DNA of 44,359 nucleotides from an uncultured Clostridia bacterium (GCA_945946765.1 CAMEWS010000013.1:1-44359); one strand, 5' to 3'. Positions 1-9,300 are shown, counted from the stretch's first letter. The notes: generated from the sequence alone by a model not told the origin. Program-made: numbers and translations.

Positions 1-782
1 AAGAAATTCAAGGTGAGAAAAATAACGGAAAGATACCTGTAAAATATTTAGAAACATTTAAAAATCATCAACAAGAATGTAATATGAAATTAGGTGATAG
101 GGCACAATATGAAGTTAAAAGAGCAGAAGAAAAAGCAGGAGTTTTAAAAGTTGAGTTGGAAAAAGTTAAACAAGAATTGGGCTCTGCAGTAGAATTAAAA
201 ACAATTGATGATGCTATAAAAATATTTGATTATTTCAGAATTAAGACTGAGAAAAAAGATGATGGATTAGTAATTTCCGAATACAAACAACCTGATGATT
301 ATAATTTCGAAGATATTGAAATTGATGAAAACAAATTATTCAAATACGTAAATGAAATCAAAGGAAATGCTGTTTTTTATAAGTCTAAAATAACAAGCCT
401 TGGACAATTACAAAGCATTGGTGGGGATGCCGATTTTATGGATTCTCAAGTAACAAACCTTGGACAATTAAAAAGTATTGGCGGGGATGCTAGTTTTGCT
501 TTTTCAATAATAACAAATCTTGGACAATTACAAAGTATTGGCGGGGATGCTAATTTTATTCGTTCTAAAGTTGAAGATCTCGGACAATTACAAAGTATAG
601 GCGGGAATGCTAGTTTTGCGGATTCTAAAATAACAGGCCTTGGACAATTACAAAGTATTGGTGGGGATGCTGATTTTAGAGATTCAAAAATTAGTATTGA
701 CGATATTAACAAATTGGAAATTGGCGGAGAAATAAACGGTAAAAGAAAAAGTCTGTCTGTCGGCTTGGTAAAGTTGTTCTAA
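1..782 (+). CDS. Repeat protein with 20-residue LGQLxSIGG solenoid repeats (5' end outside window)
   Basis: The reading frame is open from the first bases of the window, so the ATG at 84 is probably internal and the true start lies upstream. A charged, coiled-coil-like segment (about residues 5-40 counted from that ATG) is followed by a short mixed segment. Five consecutive 20-residue repeats with the pattern LGQLxSIGGxAxFxxSxxxx then begin at 399, 459, 519, 579 and 639. The last repeat degenerates into a short basic C-terminus. The regular spacing suggests a beta-solenoid or leucine-rich-like stack. No signal peptide or membrane segment is visible, but the N-terminus is missing. The function is unknown. 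Such repeats often mediate binding, but no partner can be named. Confidence 0.75.
   Translation, partial: EIQGEKNNGKIPVKYLETFKNHQQECNMKLGDRAQYEVKRAEEKAGVLKVELEKVKQELGSAVELKTIDDAIKIFDYFRIKTEKKDDGLVISEYKQPDDYNFEDIEIDENKLFKYVNEIKGNAVFYKSKITSLGQLQSIGGDADFMDSQVTNLGQLKSIGGDASFAFSIITNLGQLQSIGGDANFIRSKVEDLGQLQSIGGNASFADSKITGLGQLQSIGGDADFRDSKISIDDINKLEIGGEINGKRKSLSVGLVKLF
399..698 (+). repeat. Five tandem 60-bp coding repeats
   Basis: Five direct copies of a 60-bp unit begin with cttggacaatta or a close variant. The period is exactly 60 bases and keeps the reading frame. The first half of each unit is nearly invariant and the second half varies. This pattern fits expansion by recombination or slippage, with selection on the structural residues. 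Confidence 0.9.
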
Positions 783-1032
783 TGACTTAGCACAATTAAA
801 ATAAAAGCAAGTTTTACTTGCACACAGAAGCCGTAATACGCCTTCGCCGTGCAAAGCACCCTTACATTTTAAAATTCAAAAGTTAAAGTGTTTTATAAAT
901 ATTTGTAAAGTAAAAAATTGTATATTTTTTAACTTTTTTAAGATTTTCACGTATGATTTAAGAATCTTATTATTTTATTATTTAGTGGTTTAGGAATATA
1001 AAATTTACTGCATTGTGTTCAGGGAGAAAAAT

Positions 1033-3435
1033 ATGAAAAAATTATTGGGATTAGTTCTTGTATTGTTGGTATTGGGAGTAAATGTACAAAGCGTATTGGC
1101 AATACAAGAAACCGGTGCGGCAAAACAACAAAAACCTGTTGTTTATAATAAAAATGCACGTTCTATTAAATACGCATTTGTTTTTGACGGCCCGTCAGAT
1201 AAAAACGCTCAGGTGTTAAAACAGTTTAAAGAAACAATAACAAGAACAACCGCCCCCGATTTTAAAGCTGAATTTCCGGCAAACCTTGTATATACGGGGA
1301 ATTGGACAAAAGAAAGCGTAAAAACAATAAGCGATAAAGCTCTTAATTCTGATGCAACAATGGTTGTTTCGTTAGGATATTTGAGTACAAAATACTACAA
1401 TCACCTGCCGTCAAAAAAGAAATTTGTTGTAACAATAGACCAATACGGCTTGCGTGATTTCGGCGATGAGTTTTTTAACCCTGTATCACAATCCGTAAAA
1501 GGGGTTTATGCTTTTCAAAAACTTGTAAACTTCAAAAAAGTTGCAATTTTAATGAACGAAAATTATTACAAAACAAGAAGCGACTGGAAAAAATTCTTAG
1601 AACCAAAACTAAAAGGAATTGATTTTGTAATAATCCCTGCCACAAAAAACATTGACGGTACATTTGCAAAAATCCCGAAAGATGTTGATGCAGTTGTTAT
1701 GACACCATTATTCAACCTTTCTTTAAGCGAAAGAAAACACTTAATCACCCACCTCAACGAGCAAAAAATACCGACTTACTCAACATTGGGTAAAGAAGAC
1801 GTGGAAATGGGTGCATTATTGGCGTCAGGCGCTTTTGATTTGGACAGAAAAATCGCAGAAGCAACTTCTTTCAATATTAAAGGTGCGCTGAAAGGTGAAG
1901 TAAAAAAATCCGAAAAAGTAATGTTTTTTGAAGATGAAGTGTTCTATATCAACGCTGATACTGCGGAGTTAATAGGATATCAACCTCACCTTAGAATTTT
2001 AAATAATGCGGAAATTATTACAAACAAAAAACCTAAAATGTATGACCTTTCTGCAATTTTTAACACATTAGAAAAACAAAACCTTGATATAGAAAGAAAA
2101 AGATTGCTTGTAAAAGCTGCAAAACGCTCCGCCGTCAGTGCTGCATTAAGATATTTGCCCACCTTCGGCATAACATTAGGTTATCAGCAATACAACAGCG
2201 AATATGCCGATTCCGCAAGGCTTTTGTACCCCGAAAAAACAGGCATATTTCAAATGGGTATTGAACAGGTAATTTATTCACCTGCACTTGTTACAAATAT
2301 ATTGATTAAAAAGAAACAACATGATTTTGCAAAATATGAAAAATTCATGACTGAGCAAAACATGGGTATTGATATAGCAACAACCTACATTGATACATTA
2401 ATGTTGCGTAACGCAATAATTATTCAAAAGGAATATGTAAAAGAATCCAGAGAAATTCTTGCAATGGCAAGAGTAAGACAACAAATGGGCAAATGCGGTC
2501 AGGAAGAAGTAATGCGTTGGGCTGCTCAACTCAATATTAACGAACAAAGACTTCTTGATATGACGGCAGAATATAAAAACCTTAAAATAGCTATAAATAA
2601 ATTGTTATATCAAGATCAGCGTTTGGATTTTGAACTTGAACCTCTTACTGCAATGGATCCGGCATTTTATACAAAAGACATTAACATTATTGATTATGTA
2701 TCCACTCCGCAGGCATTGGAACAGTTTACACAAATGCTTGTTGACAGAGCGTTTGAAGTAGCACCGGAGCTTTCAAAATTAAAAGCCGCAATCAAGATGA
2801 AAGATTACGAACGCAATATGTATTACCAAAAATTCATTTTGCCTGATGCAAAATTGAGTTATACATATACCTCTTTGATGAACAGAGAATACACAAGAGA
2901 TATGGCATTACCGATGTACACCCCTTTGGGAATGAGAAATATCGTACTGCCACACTCTAACGCTACAAATGGAATGTTTGGTATTTTTGCACAGTGGAAA
3001 CCTATTGAAGGCGGTACAAAAATTGCGGAAATTATGCGAATAGATGCAGAGAAAAAAGAATTGCAAAGATATCAGGATGAAGCTAAAACAGAAATAGAAC
3101 TTCAGGTAAGAGATATTATTAATAGAGCAATTGCATCTTATTTCAGCATTGAAAAAAATTACAAGGCTATGTATACAGCCGAAGAAAATTATAGAACGGT
3201 AAAACAAAAATATCTTACGGGAGAAACTCCTATTGCACAGCTTATTGATGCTCAAAAAGTTTACCTTGACTCGAAACTGTCGGCAATCAATTCTCAAAAC
3301 AAATTTTTCCAACAGTTAGTATGGGTACAAAGAGCAATCTGTGCTGTAAACTGGTCTACGGCTGATGAGGATTCCAAAAAGTTTATACAAAGCGTAAAAG
3401 ACAAATTGGAAAAAAGAGGCGACATAGCTTTATAA
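1033..3435 (+). CDS. ABC substrate-binding domain fused to TolC-like outer-membrane efflux protein
   Basis: The ATG at 1033 is chosen because AGGGAG at 1021-1026 precedes it; a GTG at 1015 would lie upstream of that RBS. The product is 800 residues. A signal peptide covers residues 1-23 and ends VQSVLA. Residues about 45-315 look like a periplasmic type-1 binding fold of the ABC_sub_bind (DUF534) kind, with alternating beta/alpha segments such as VDAVVMTPLFNLS. Residues about 335-790 carry the long helical repeats of outer-membrane efflux proteins, including a C-terminal stretch LTGETPIAQLIDAQKVYLDS typical of TolC. TolC homologues are usually 420-500 residues, so the N-terminal domain is an addition. 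The protein probably sits in the outer membrane with the binding domain in the periplasm. The acyl-CoA synthetase gene follows after 20 bases. No pump or adaptor genes lie nearby. The 250 bases upstream hold no gene. Confidence 0.8.
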   Translation: MKKLLGLVLVLLVLGVNVQSVLAIQETGAAKQQKPVVYNKNARSIKYAFVFDGPSDKNAQVLKQFKETITRTTAPDFKAEFPANLVYTGNWTKESVKTISDKALNSDATMVVSLGYLSTKYYNHLPSKKKFVVTIDQYGLRDFGDEFFNPVSQSVKGVYAFQKLVNFKKVAILMNENYYKTRSDWKKFLEPKLKGIDFVIIPATKNIDGTFAKIPKDVDAVVMTPLFNLSLSERKHLITHLNEQKIPTYSTLGKEDVEMGALLASGAFDLDRKIAEATSFNIKGALKGEVKKSEKVMFFEDEVFYINADTAELIGYQPHLRILNNAEIITNKKPKMYDLSAIFNTLEKQNLDIERKRLLVKAAKRSAVSAALRYLPTFGITLGYQQYNSEYADSARLLYPEKTGIFQMGIEQVIYSPALVTNILIKKKQHDFAKYEKFMTEQNMGIDIATTYIDTLMLRNAIIIQKEYVKESREILAMARVRQQMGKCGQEEVMRWAAQLNINEQRLLDMTAEYKNLKIAINKLLYQDQRLDFELEPLTAMDPAFYTKDINIIDYVSTPQALEQFTQMLVDRAFEVAPELSKLKAAIKMKDYERNMYYQKFILPDAKLSYTYTSLMNREYTRDMALPMYTPLGMRNIVLPHSNATNGMFGIFAQWKPIEGGTKIAEIMRIDAEKKELQRYQDEAKTEIELQVRDIINRAIASYFSIEKNYKAMYTAEENYRTVKQKYLTGETPIAQLIDAQKVYLDSKLSAINSQNKFFQQLVWVQRAICAVNWSTADEDSKKFIQSVKDKLEKRGDIAL

Positions 3436-3455
3436 TATAGTATGGGGTAAGTTAA

Positions 3456-5171
3456 ATGGAAATCAATCAAAAAGTAAAAGAACAAAGATTGGAAAAGACA
3501 GCCAGAAATATTCTTTTGTTTCTGGAAAACAAAACCGATAATTACCAAAACAGAGTGGCACTGGGTATAAGAACCCGACATGGCTGGAATGAATACACTT
3601 ATAAAGGGATAGGCAGACTGTCACGCAAACTTGCCTGTTATCTTATCAATGATCTTGAAATCCATAAAGGAGAGCGTTTGGCGATTTTATCGGAATCCCG
3701 TCCGGAGTTTGGTGCAGGAGTGTTTGCCTCTGTAATGTCGGGAATGATAACGGTTCCTTTGGATATTAAACTTACCAAATACGAACTACAATCAATACTT
3801 TCTGATTGCAGACCGTCCGTTATGATTGTTTCCGCAAATTTCTTGCAAATGGCTAAAGAGCTGCAAAAAGAAATTGATTCCATAAAATTCATTATCTGCT
3901 TTGACGATACTGGAATGGAAAGTGATAAAATACCCTATATTCATCACTTACCCAATAATTATGAAGCAAAATGGAAACACAGAAGCTCAAAATCAACTGC
4001 ACTGATTATTTATACATCGGGCACAACAGGTGCTCCTAAAGGTGTAGAAATTTCATTTAACAATATGCTTACGCAATTAAATGACATGTCAACATTGTAT
4101 AAAAATTTCTTTGGTAAAAGGAAAATAACAACAATACTCTCAATTTTACCGATGAATCACCTGTTTGAATTGACAGTAGGATTTTCAGTATTACTGAGTT
4201 GGGGCTTGTCTATTTATTACACAAAAAGCCTTAAACCGAAAGATATCCTCGGTATTATGCAAGAAAAAAACGTTAACTTTATGATTGTTGTACCTGCATT
4301 TTTAAAACTCTTAAAAACGGGTATTGAAGCAGAAGTTAAGAATTCTCACCCGATTAAACGTTCTTTATTCTACGGAATGTTGGCAATTTCAAAATATATT
4401 CCGTCATATAGAATCAGAAAACTTATGTTTTCTCAAGTACACAAAAAATTTGGCGGTAATTTCTTCGGATGTATCTCAGGCGGGGCACCGTTAGATGTTT
4501 CCGTAGGAGAATTCTTTGAAAGAATGGGAATCAGGGTATTTCAAGGATACGGACTAACAGAAACAAGCCCTGTTGTTAGTGTAAATTATGACAGAAGAAG
4601 TGATATCGCTTCTGTGGGCAAACCGCTAAAAAGTGTTGAAGCCAAAGTGGATGAAAACACGGGCGAATTATTGTTAAGAGGGCCTTCAGTAATGAAAGGC
4701 TACCACAATCAACCCGAATTAACACAAGAAGCCATTGATTCAGACGGCTGGTTCCACACAGGTGATATTGGAAACATAGACAAGTACGGCCACATTCATA
4801 TTACGGGAAGAATAAAAAATATGATTGTACTTTCCGGCGGTAAAAAAGTTTTCCCCGAAGAAGTGGAAACAGCGCTGGGTGAAAGCGAAAACTTTGCGGA
4901 AATATGTGTGTTTGGGTCTTCACGCACCAGCGGAGCAAAAGAAGGAACGGAGGATATTGTTGCTGTTATTGTACCAACAGAGCATTTCTGTTCATTGGCA
5001 AAAGATGATGAAACGCTTAACAGAATGGTCAGAGATGAAGTAAAACGTTTTTCCGGTCGTTTGGCTTCTTACAAACGCCCAGTAAACATTATTGTAAACA
5101 AAGAGCCTTTGCCTAAAACCACAACAAGGAAAATCAAAAGAAAAGAAGTTAAAGAACTTGTTAATTGTTAA
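3456..5171 (+). CDS. Long-chain fatty acid-CoA ligase (AMP-forming)
   Basis: This 571-residue adenylate-forming enzyme is probably a long-chain acyl-CoA synthetase, activating fatty acids through an acyl-AMP intermediate. The ATP-binding P-loop IIYTSGTTGAPKG lies at about 184-196, the GYGLTETSP motif at 364-372, the hinge region WFHTGDIG at about 432-439 and GRIKNMI just after 450. The catalytic lysine is expected in the C-terminal PKTTTRKIKR segment. Length and motif order match FadD/AAE-type ligases rather than peptide-synthetase modules. The gene lies 20 bases after the TolC-fusion gene and is followed by a strong terminator, so the two probably form one transcript. The exact substrate cannot be read from the sequence. 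An acyl-ACP synthetase, as in cyanobacteria, is an alternative. Confidence 0.85.
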   Translation: MEINQKVKEQRLEKTARNILLFLENKTDNYQNRVALGIRTRHGWNEYTYKGIGRLSRKLACYLINDLEIHKGERLAILSESRPEFGAGVFASVMSGMITVPLDIKLTKYELQSILSDCRPSVMIVSANFLQMAKELQKEIDSIKFIICFDDTGMESDKIPYIHHLPNNYEAKWKHRSSKSTALIIYTSGTTGAPKGVEISFNNMLTQLNDMSTLYKNFFGKRKITTILSILPMNHLFELTVGFSVLLSWGLSIYYTKSLKPKDILGIMQEKNVNFMIVVPAFLKLLKTGIEAEVKNSHPIKRSLFYGMLAISKYIPSYRIRKLMFSQVHKKFGGNFFGCISGGAPLDVSVGEFFERMGIRVFQGYGLTETSPVVSVNYDRRSDIASVGKPLKSVEAKVDENTGELLLRGPSVMKGYHNQPELTQEAIDSDGWFHTGDIGNIDKYGHIHITGRIKNMIVLSGGKKVFPEEVETALGESENFAEICVFGSSRTSGAKEGTEDIVAVIVPTEHFCSLAKDDETLNRMVRDEVKRFSGRLASYKRPVNIIVNKEPLPKTTTRKIKRKEVKELVNC

Positions 5172-5173
5172 AC

Positions 5174-5206
5174 AAAAGCCTCCTTATCGATTTAAGGAGG
5201 CTTTTT
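5174..5206. terminator. Rho-independent terminator, probably bidirectional
   Basis: A 13-bp perfect stem (aaaagcctcctta at 5174-5186 with taaggaggctttt at 5193-5205) closes a 6-base loop. It has T-rich tails on both strands. It lies between the convergent acyl-CoA ligase and hpf genes and can serve both. Confidence 0.9.
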
Positions 5207-5227
5207 AAATATTACAAACTTTATTTG

Positions 5228-5602
5228 TTATTCAACAACGGTTTCTTCATCGTTTGATTCTTTTTCAAGAACTCCACTTGTTCTAATAGAATCTGATTTT
5301 GATTTTCCGAGATTTTTATCTTTAAATTTTTGGACTTGCCTTGCCAATTTGTCTGAAACAAGGTCAATACTTGCATACATAGATTCTGCATTTTCAGTAA
5401 CGTGAAGAACACCAGTTGTCATTTTACAGGTAACTTCTGCTGTATGATTTTCTGCAACGCTTGGGTTTTTAATAACAGTAAGCATTACATCAATACCTTC
5501 AATTTGGTCATAGTGGGTAGCAACTTTACCCAATTTTTCTTTTGCATAAGCTTTAATTGCGTCAGTAATTTCAATGTTTTTACCGTTTACATAAATACGC
5601 AT
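5228..5602 (-). CDS. hpf: Ribosome hibernation promoting factor, short form
   Basis: This 124-residue protein belongs to the HPF/YfiA/LrtA family, which binds the small ribosomal subunit decoding region and silences ribosomes in slow growth. It begins MRIYVNGKNIEITDAIK and continues with the family beta-alpha-beta core. The segment ENAESMYASIDLVSDKLARQ is typical of the second helix. The start at 5602 is preceded by GGAGG at 5607-5611. An upstream ATG at 5695 would add 31 residues that do not resemble the family. The dimerising C-terminal domain of long HPF/LrtA is absent, and only an acidic tail of about 25 residues follows the core. A good promoter lies upstream. Confidence 0.9.
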   Translation of the reverse strand: MRIYVNGKNIEITDAIKAYAKEKLGKVATHYDQIEGIDVMLTVIKNPSVAENHTAEVTCKMTTGVLHVTENAESMYASIDLVSDKLARQVQKFKDKNLGKSKSDSIRTSGVLEKESNDEETVVE

Positions 5603-5634
5603 AAATAGCCTCCATCTGATAATAATACTTTCCC

Positions 5635-5663
5635 AGTATACATCAACTTTAGACGAGTTGCAA
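5635..5663 (-). promoter_or_regulatory. Sigma70-type promoter of hpf
   Basis: On the minus strand TTGCAA (5658-5663) and TATACT (5635-5640) are separated by exactly 17 bases, about 33 bases upstream of the hpf start codon. Both boxes are close to consensus. Confidence 0.6.
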
Positions 5664-5754
5664 TCGATATTATTGTTTTGTATAATTTTGTTCAAGAAAT
5701 ATTAGCAACAAAAACACAGTAGTATTAACATTTTTTGAACAACTTTTTACAATA

Positions 5755-5760
5755 TATAAT
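5755..5760 (+). promoter_or_regulatory. Probable -10 box of the amylase-like gene
   Basis: A perfect TATAAT lies 33 bases before the start codon at 5793. A clear -35 box at 16-18 bases is not visible; TTGAAC lies only 14 bases away. The element is plausible but incomplete. Confidence 0.4.
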
Positions 5761-5792
5761 CAAATTCGTAAAGCAAAACGGGGAGTTTATTT

Positions 5793-7409
5793 ATGAAAAA
5801 ATCTTTTGTTAAATATGCAGCGAGCTTGTTATTAGCAGCGGGTCTTATAGCTCAAGCACCTTCTTATGCAGCGATGCAGCAAGGAGTATGGAATAATGAT
5901 TTAAAGTCACTGTTTTCAAGAAATCAGGCAATAATACTTGCGGTGAACATAAGAACATTTAACGCTGATGACAAAAACAAAAACGATATAATTGACTTTG
6001 ACAAAGGTGAAGCAAGCGGAAACTTTGTAAATGCAATATCAAGACTTGATGAAATCGCTCGTCAGGGAATAAACACAATACACCTTTTACCCGTAACTCC
6101 TACAGGCAAAATTAAAGCAATGGGTACGGCAGGTTCGCTTTACGCAATATCAAACTTCACTAAAATAAATCCGCAACTGGACGACAAAACAAACAACCTG
6201 ACACCGGAACAAGAAGCTAAAAATTTTATAAACGAATGTCACAAACGCAACATTCGTGTAATCATTGATTTACCGTCTTGCGGTTCTTATGACCTGTTTT
6301 TGTCCAGACCCGAGCTGTTTGTAACCGACAGCTCCAACAAGCCTGTTGTTCCTGCTGATTGGACAGACGTAAGACTGTTTAAATCGGTAAATAATGACGG
6401 CTCATTAAACGATGCGCTTTATACGGAATACAAAAACTTTGTTGATTTTGTACAAAAACTTGGTGCTGACGGTATCAGGGCCGATGTTGCAACAAACAAA
6501 CCATTTAAGTTTTGGCAAAGCTTAATCACATACGCAAAAAGCAAAGATTCACAATTTTTGTTTCTTGCCGAAGCCTCTGACAATTGGACTGAACCTATCG
6601 CCCAAAATGCAACGTTCACACCTTCATACAAACTTTTGGAAGCAGGTTTTGATGGCTGGTACGGTAGCTATTTCGATTTCAAAAACTGGAACACTCAACA
6701 AAAATTTGAAAAAGAATTTAATCTTGTAAAAAATATAAGAAAAGATTTTTCAATAAAAAATCAACCTAAAGCCGTAATAGGAAGTTTTGCAACACACGAT
6801 GAAGTATCTCCGATAATAACAGGCGGTATGCCTTTTGCAAATACAATTATTTGGTTGCAAGCAACATTGCCATTGAATTCATATTTTGTTGACGGATTCC
6901 AAACAGGTGACACTTATCAATACAAATACGCAAACCAAAGAGCGACAAAATCAGACACTGACGACAAAGACTATTATGTACACAAAGGCAAAATTGACAT
7001 ATTCAATTATTCCAGAAAACCTGCGGGGGGATACCAACAGTTGTCTGAAGACTTTGTAATGGCAAACAAATTTAAACTGATGGCATCGGAAATGATAAAT
7101 CGAGGCAACTACACCTTCTTACAAACCAATGACCCTAGTGTGTTTGCTTATACTTTAACATACAAAAATTCTGTAATACTCGTAATCTTAAACAAAGATT
7201 TAGTATATTCCAAGAGAGCAGAAGTTGCATACAAAGGCACTAAACCCGAGGACATAATAACACCGCTTGTTTTTAACGCTCCGCCTCAAATTGATAAAAA
7301 CAAAGTGTCCGTAGACTTAACGCCGGGGGAAACTGTTGTTCTTTTAATAAGCAAAGTAACAAAAGAAGCAAAAGGTCAACAGGCTAAAATGACTCCTGTA
7401 TATAAGTAA
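5793..7409 (+). CDS. Secreted alpha-amylase family (GH13-like) protein
   Basis: This is a 538-residue exported glycosidase-like protein. A signal peptide covers residues 1 to about 26, ending PSYA. The barrel shows GH13 landmarks: region I as VIIDLPSCGS (about 156-164), region II GIRADVA with the likely nucleophile D231, region III FLAEASDN with the likely acid/base E260, and region IV FATHDE with D336. All three catalytic carboxylates are present. The usual region I ending NH is replaced by SCGS and the region IV NHD by THD, so substrate binding may differ from classical amylases. The start has the RBS GGGGAG. The 3' end overlaps the convergent peptidase gene by 26 bases. Starch-like alpha-glucan is the likely substrate class, but specificity is uncertain. 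Confidence 0.8.
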   Translation: MKKSFVKYAASLLLAAGLIAQAPSYAAMQQGVWNNDLKSLFSRNQAIILAVNIRTFNADDKNKNDIIDFDKGEASGNFVNAISRLDEIARQGINTIHLLPVTPTGKIKAMGTAGSLYAISNFTKINPQLDDKTNNLTPEQEAKNFINECHKRNIRVIIDLPSCGSYDLFLSRPELFVTDSSNKPVVPADWTDVRLFKSVNNDGSLNDALYTEYKNFVDFVQKLGADGIRADVATNKPFKFWQSLITYAKSKDSQFLFLAEASDNWTEPIAQNATFTPSYKLLEAGFDGWYGSYFDFKNWNTQQKFEKEFNLVKNIRKDFSIKNQPKAVIGSFATHDEVSPIITGGMPFANTIIWLQATLPLNSYFVDGFQTGDTYQYKYANQRATKSDTDDKDYYVHKGKIDIFNYSRKPAGGYQQLSEDFVMANKFKLMASEMINRGNYTFLQTNDPSVFAYTLTYKNSVILVILNKDLVYSKRAEVAYKGTKPEDIITPLVFNAPPQIDKNKVSVDLTPGETVVLLISKVTKEAKGQQAKMTPVYK

Positions 7410-8037
7410 AAACACCTTTGACGGTATTATATAAAATTTCTTTATCAGATTTTTCCGGCAATTCAAGTGTAATTGTCGGAATTTTCTTTTCTATGCCGCA
7501 ATACGTACCAAAACTTCCCGGAGTAGGATAACCGATAGATTCTTCTGTTTTATATCCCGTAATTTCCGATATTTTTTGTGCAATATCTTTAGCGGGACCG
7601 TCATAATTAACTACCTGATAAGGCTCATGCAAAGTGATTATCAAGTCAGGTTTGTATTTGTCAATTACATATACAAGAAACTTTGTTTCTTGTTCGCTTG
7701 CAGGTGAATCCCCGCCAAAGTATTCATTTTTTTCACCCAATTCCCAATTTTGTGCAGGGAAATTCCTGTTTAAATCAACACCGTTAGCGTTTGTTCTTGT
7801 CCCATTTGCAAGTCCGTCCGGATTAAGACAGGGAATAAACAACAATCTGTTTTTGGTTTCGTTTTTTTCTGACAAATATCTGTTAATAAGATATTCACCG
7901 TCAGGTTCGTCACCGTGAAAAACACCTATAACGAGTACCGTCTTGTCATAATCTGTTTCTTTCGGTTCTCTTTTTAAAAGGAATATTTCATTCCCTTTTT
8001 GTGTATTAATTTTTAACTCGACTTTAGCAAAAATCAT
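7384..8037 (-). CDS. M14-family zinc carboxypeptidase / murein peptide amidase-like
   Basis: This 217-residue protein has the M14 zinc-peptidase signature. HGDEPDGE supplies zinc ligands H41 and E44, LHEP supplies H137, NGTRTNANGVDLNRNF binds the substrate carboxylate, and LELPE supplies the catalytic E192. No signal peptide is present, so it is probably cytoplasmic. Compact M14 enzymes without a signal include MpaA, which releases diaminopimelate from murein tripeptide. The ATG at 8037 overlaps the stop of the upstream solute-binding protein gene as ATGA and is preceded by GGAAGA; an ATG at 8055 is also possible. Coupling to a solute-binding protein suggests processing of an imported compound, possibly cell-wall peptides. 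That link is inference. Confidence 0.8.
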   Translation of the reverse strand: MIFAKVELKINTQKGNEIFLLKREPKETDYDKTVLVIGVFHGDEPDGEYLINRYLSEKNETKNRLLFIPCLNPDGLANGTRTNANGVDLNRNFPAQNWELGEKNEYFGGDSPASEQETKFLVYVIDKYKPDLIITLHEPYQVVNYDGPAKDIAQKISEITGYKTEESIGYPTPGSFGTYCGIEKKIPTITLELPEKSDKEILYNTVKGVFTYIQESF

Positions 8038-9281
8038 TCTTCCAATTTCTTCCATTTTTTTGACGTATCATCAAGCATTTTTTTTGTATCGGCTTGATTG
8101 AGTAATACCTGTTGTACGGTTGTATTTAAGAGCGTAATTATCTCTTTGTGATTATTTTTAAACTTAATCGGTGATTGAAGATTATTCAACTGTGTTGCAC
8201 TGATATAACGTGCTTTTGATACAATATCGTTTTCCTCATAAGTTGTAAAAAATTCATCTGAAAGCGCATTATTGTTTACGGGCAAAACTGTTGTAAGCTT
8301 AGCCAATTCAAGTTGATTTTTCTTGTTTGTCAAAAACAAAGCAAATTTCAACGCACCGTCTTTATTTTTAGCCCGTATCGGGATTATAAGATTCATAACG
8401 GAAACATCATATTTTCCGTTACTACCCGTAAACTGATGTGACACATTGGTTTGCTTAAAAACAAGTGGAGCATTTTCTTTAATAATATTCAAAAAGTTGG
8501 CACCCGATTGAATAAAAGCAAGCTGTCCTGACATATATTTTTCAAGCGCCTCTTGGTGGTTTTGAGTGATAGATTCTTTAGGTATAAAATCATTATTAAA
8601 CAAACGTTTATACTCATCAAACAAAGCTACGGATTGGTTTGACGTAATGTTTAAATAAGAGTTTATCCCATACTTATTCAAAATTTTCAACAAAGTATCA
8701 TTTTCCGTTAGCGTTGGCATTGTCACAAATTTGCCTGTCTTTTGTTTTATAATTGCAGCCGAGTCAAACATTTCGCCATAAGTGACAGGAACAGCGCTTA
8801 TGCCTGATTTCTCAAGAATTTCTTTATTATAAAAAGTTATGGAAGATGTTGCGTAAAAAGGTACAGCATAACATTTTCCGTCTTGTTTTAAAATATTGAC
8901 AATCTGCTCGTTATAATCTTTTAATTTTTCACAATCTATGTATTCCAATGCTTGTTTTTGCGCCAAAACGCCCGAAAAATCAGGATTCAAATTGACTAAA
9001 TCGGGAGGAGTGTTGCTTAAAATAGAAGCAAGTGTTCTTTTTTCGCCTTCCGAATACGGAACATCTATCCATTTTATTTTTAAATCAGGGTTTTCGGCTT
9101 CAAACTCAGCAATGAGCGAATTCATATACGTGTTAAAAGTACCCATTTGCAAAGACCAAAAAACTACCTCTTGTCTTGAGTCAGTGTTTTCAGGGTTATT
9201 GGGCTTCACAAAAAAATACACAGCACTTACGCAAACAAAAGTTATTAAAACTAAAAATATTGATATTTTAAAATTTTTCAT
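8034..9281 (-). CDS. Extracellular solute-binding protein, family 1 (ABC importer)
   Basis: This 415-residue protein resembles family 1 solute-binding proteins, which usually bind sugars. An N-terminal hydrophobic segment (about residues 4-25) exports or anchors it. No convincing lipobox is seen. The mature part begins with the typical VVFWSLQMG strand, followed by IAEFEAENPDLKIKWIDVPY and PPDLVNLN. The start at 9281 fits a GGGG Shine-Dalgarno and the promoter at 9301-9329; upstream ATGs in the same frame lie in or before that promoter. No permease or ATPase gene is adjacent, so the transporter partners must be elsewhere. The downstream M14 peptidase is translationally coupled. Confidence 0.85.
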   Translation of the reverse strand: MKNFKISIFLVLITFVCVSAVYFFVKPNNPENTDSRQEVVFWSLQMGTFNTYMNSLIAEFEAENPDLKIKWIDVPYSEGEKRTLASILSNTPPDLVNLNPDFSGVLAQKQALEYIDCEKLKDYNEQIVNILKQDGKCYAVPFYATSSITFYNKEILEKSGISAVPVTYGEMFDSAAIIKQKTGKFVTMPTLTENDTLLKILNKYGINSYLNITSNQSVALFDEYKRLFNNDFIPKESITQNHQEALEKYMSGQLAFIQSGANFLNIIKENAPLVFKQTNVSHQFTGSNGKYDVSVMNLIIPIRAKNKDGALKFALFLTNKKNQLELAKLTTVLPVNNNALSDEFFTTYEENDIVSKARYISATQLNNLQSPIKFKNNHKEIITLLNTTVQQVLLNQADTKKMLDDTSKKWKKLEE

Positions 9282-9300
9282 ACAAACCCCTTTGTATATG

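Noticed and set aside
399-698. CRISPR array
   Set aside because: The 60-base units are translated in frame, have no unique spacers and no cas genes nearby.
446-712. 88-codon minus-strand frame with regular repeats
   Set aside because: It is the antisense of the 60-base repeats of the plus-strand gene; regularity is inherited from those repeats.
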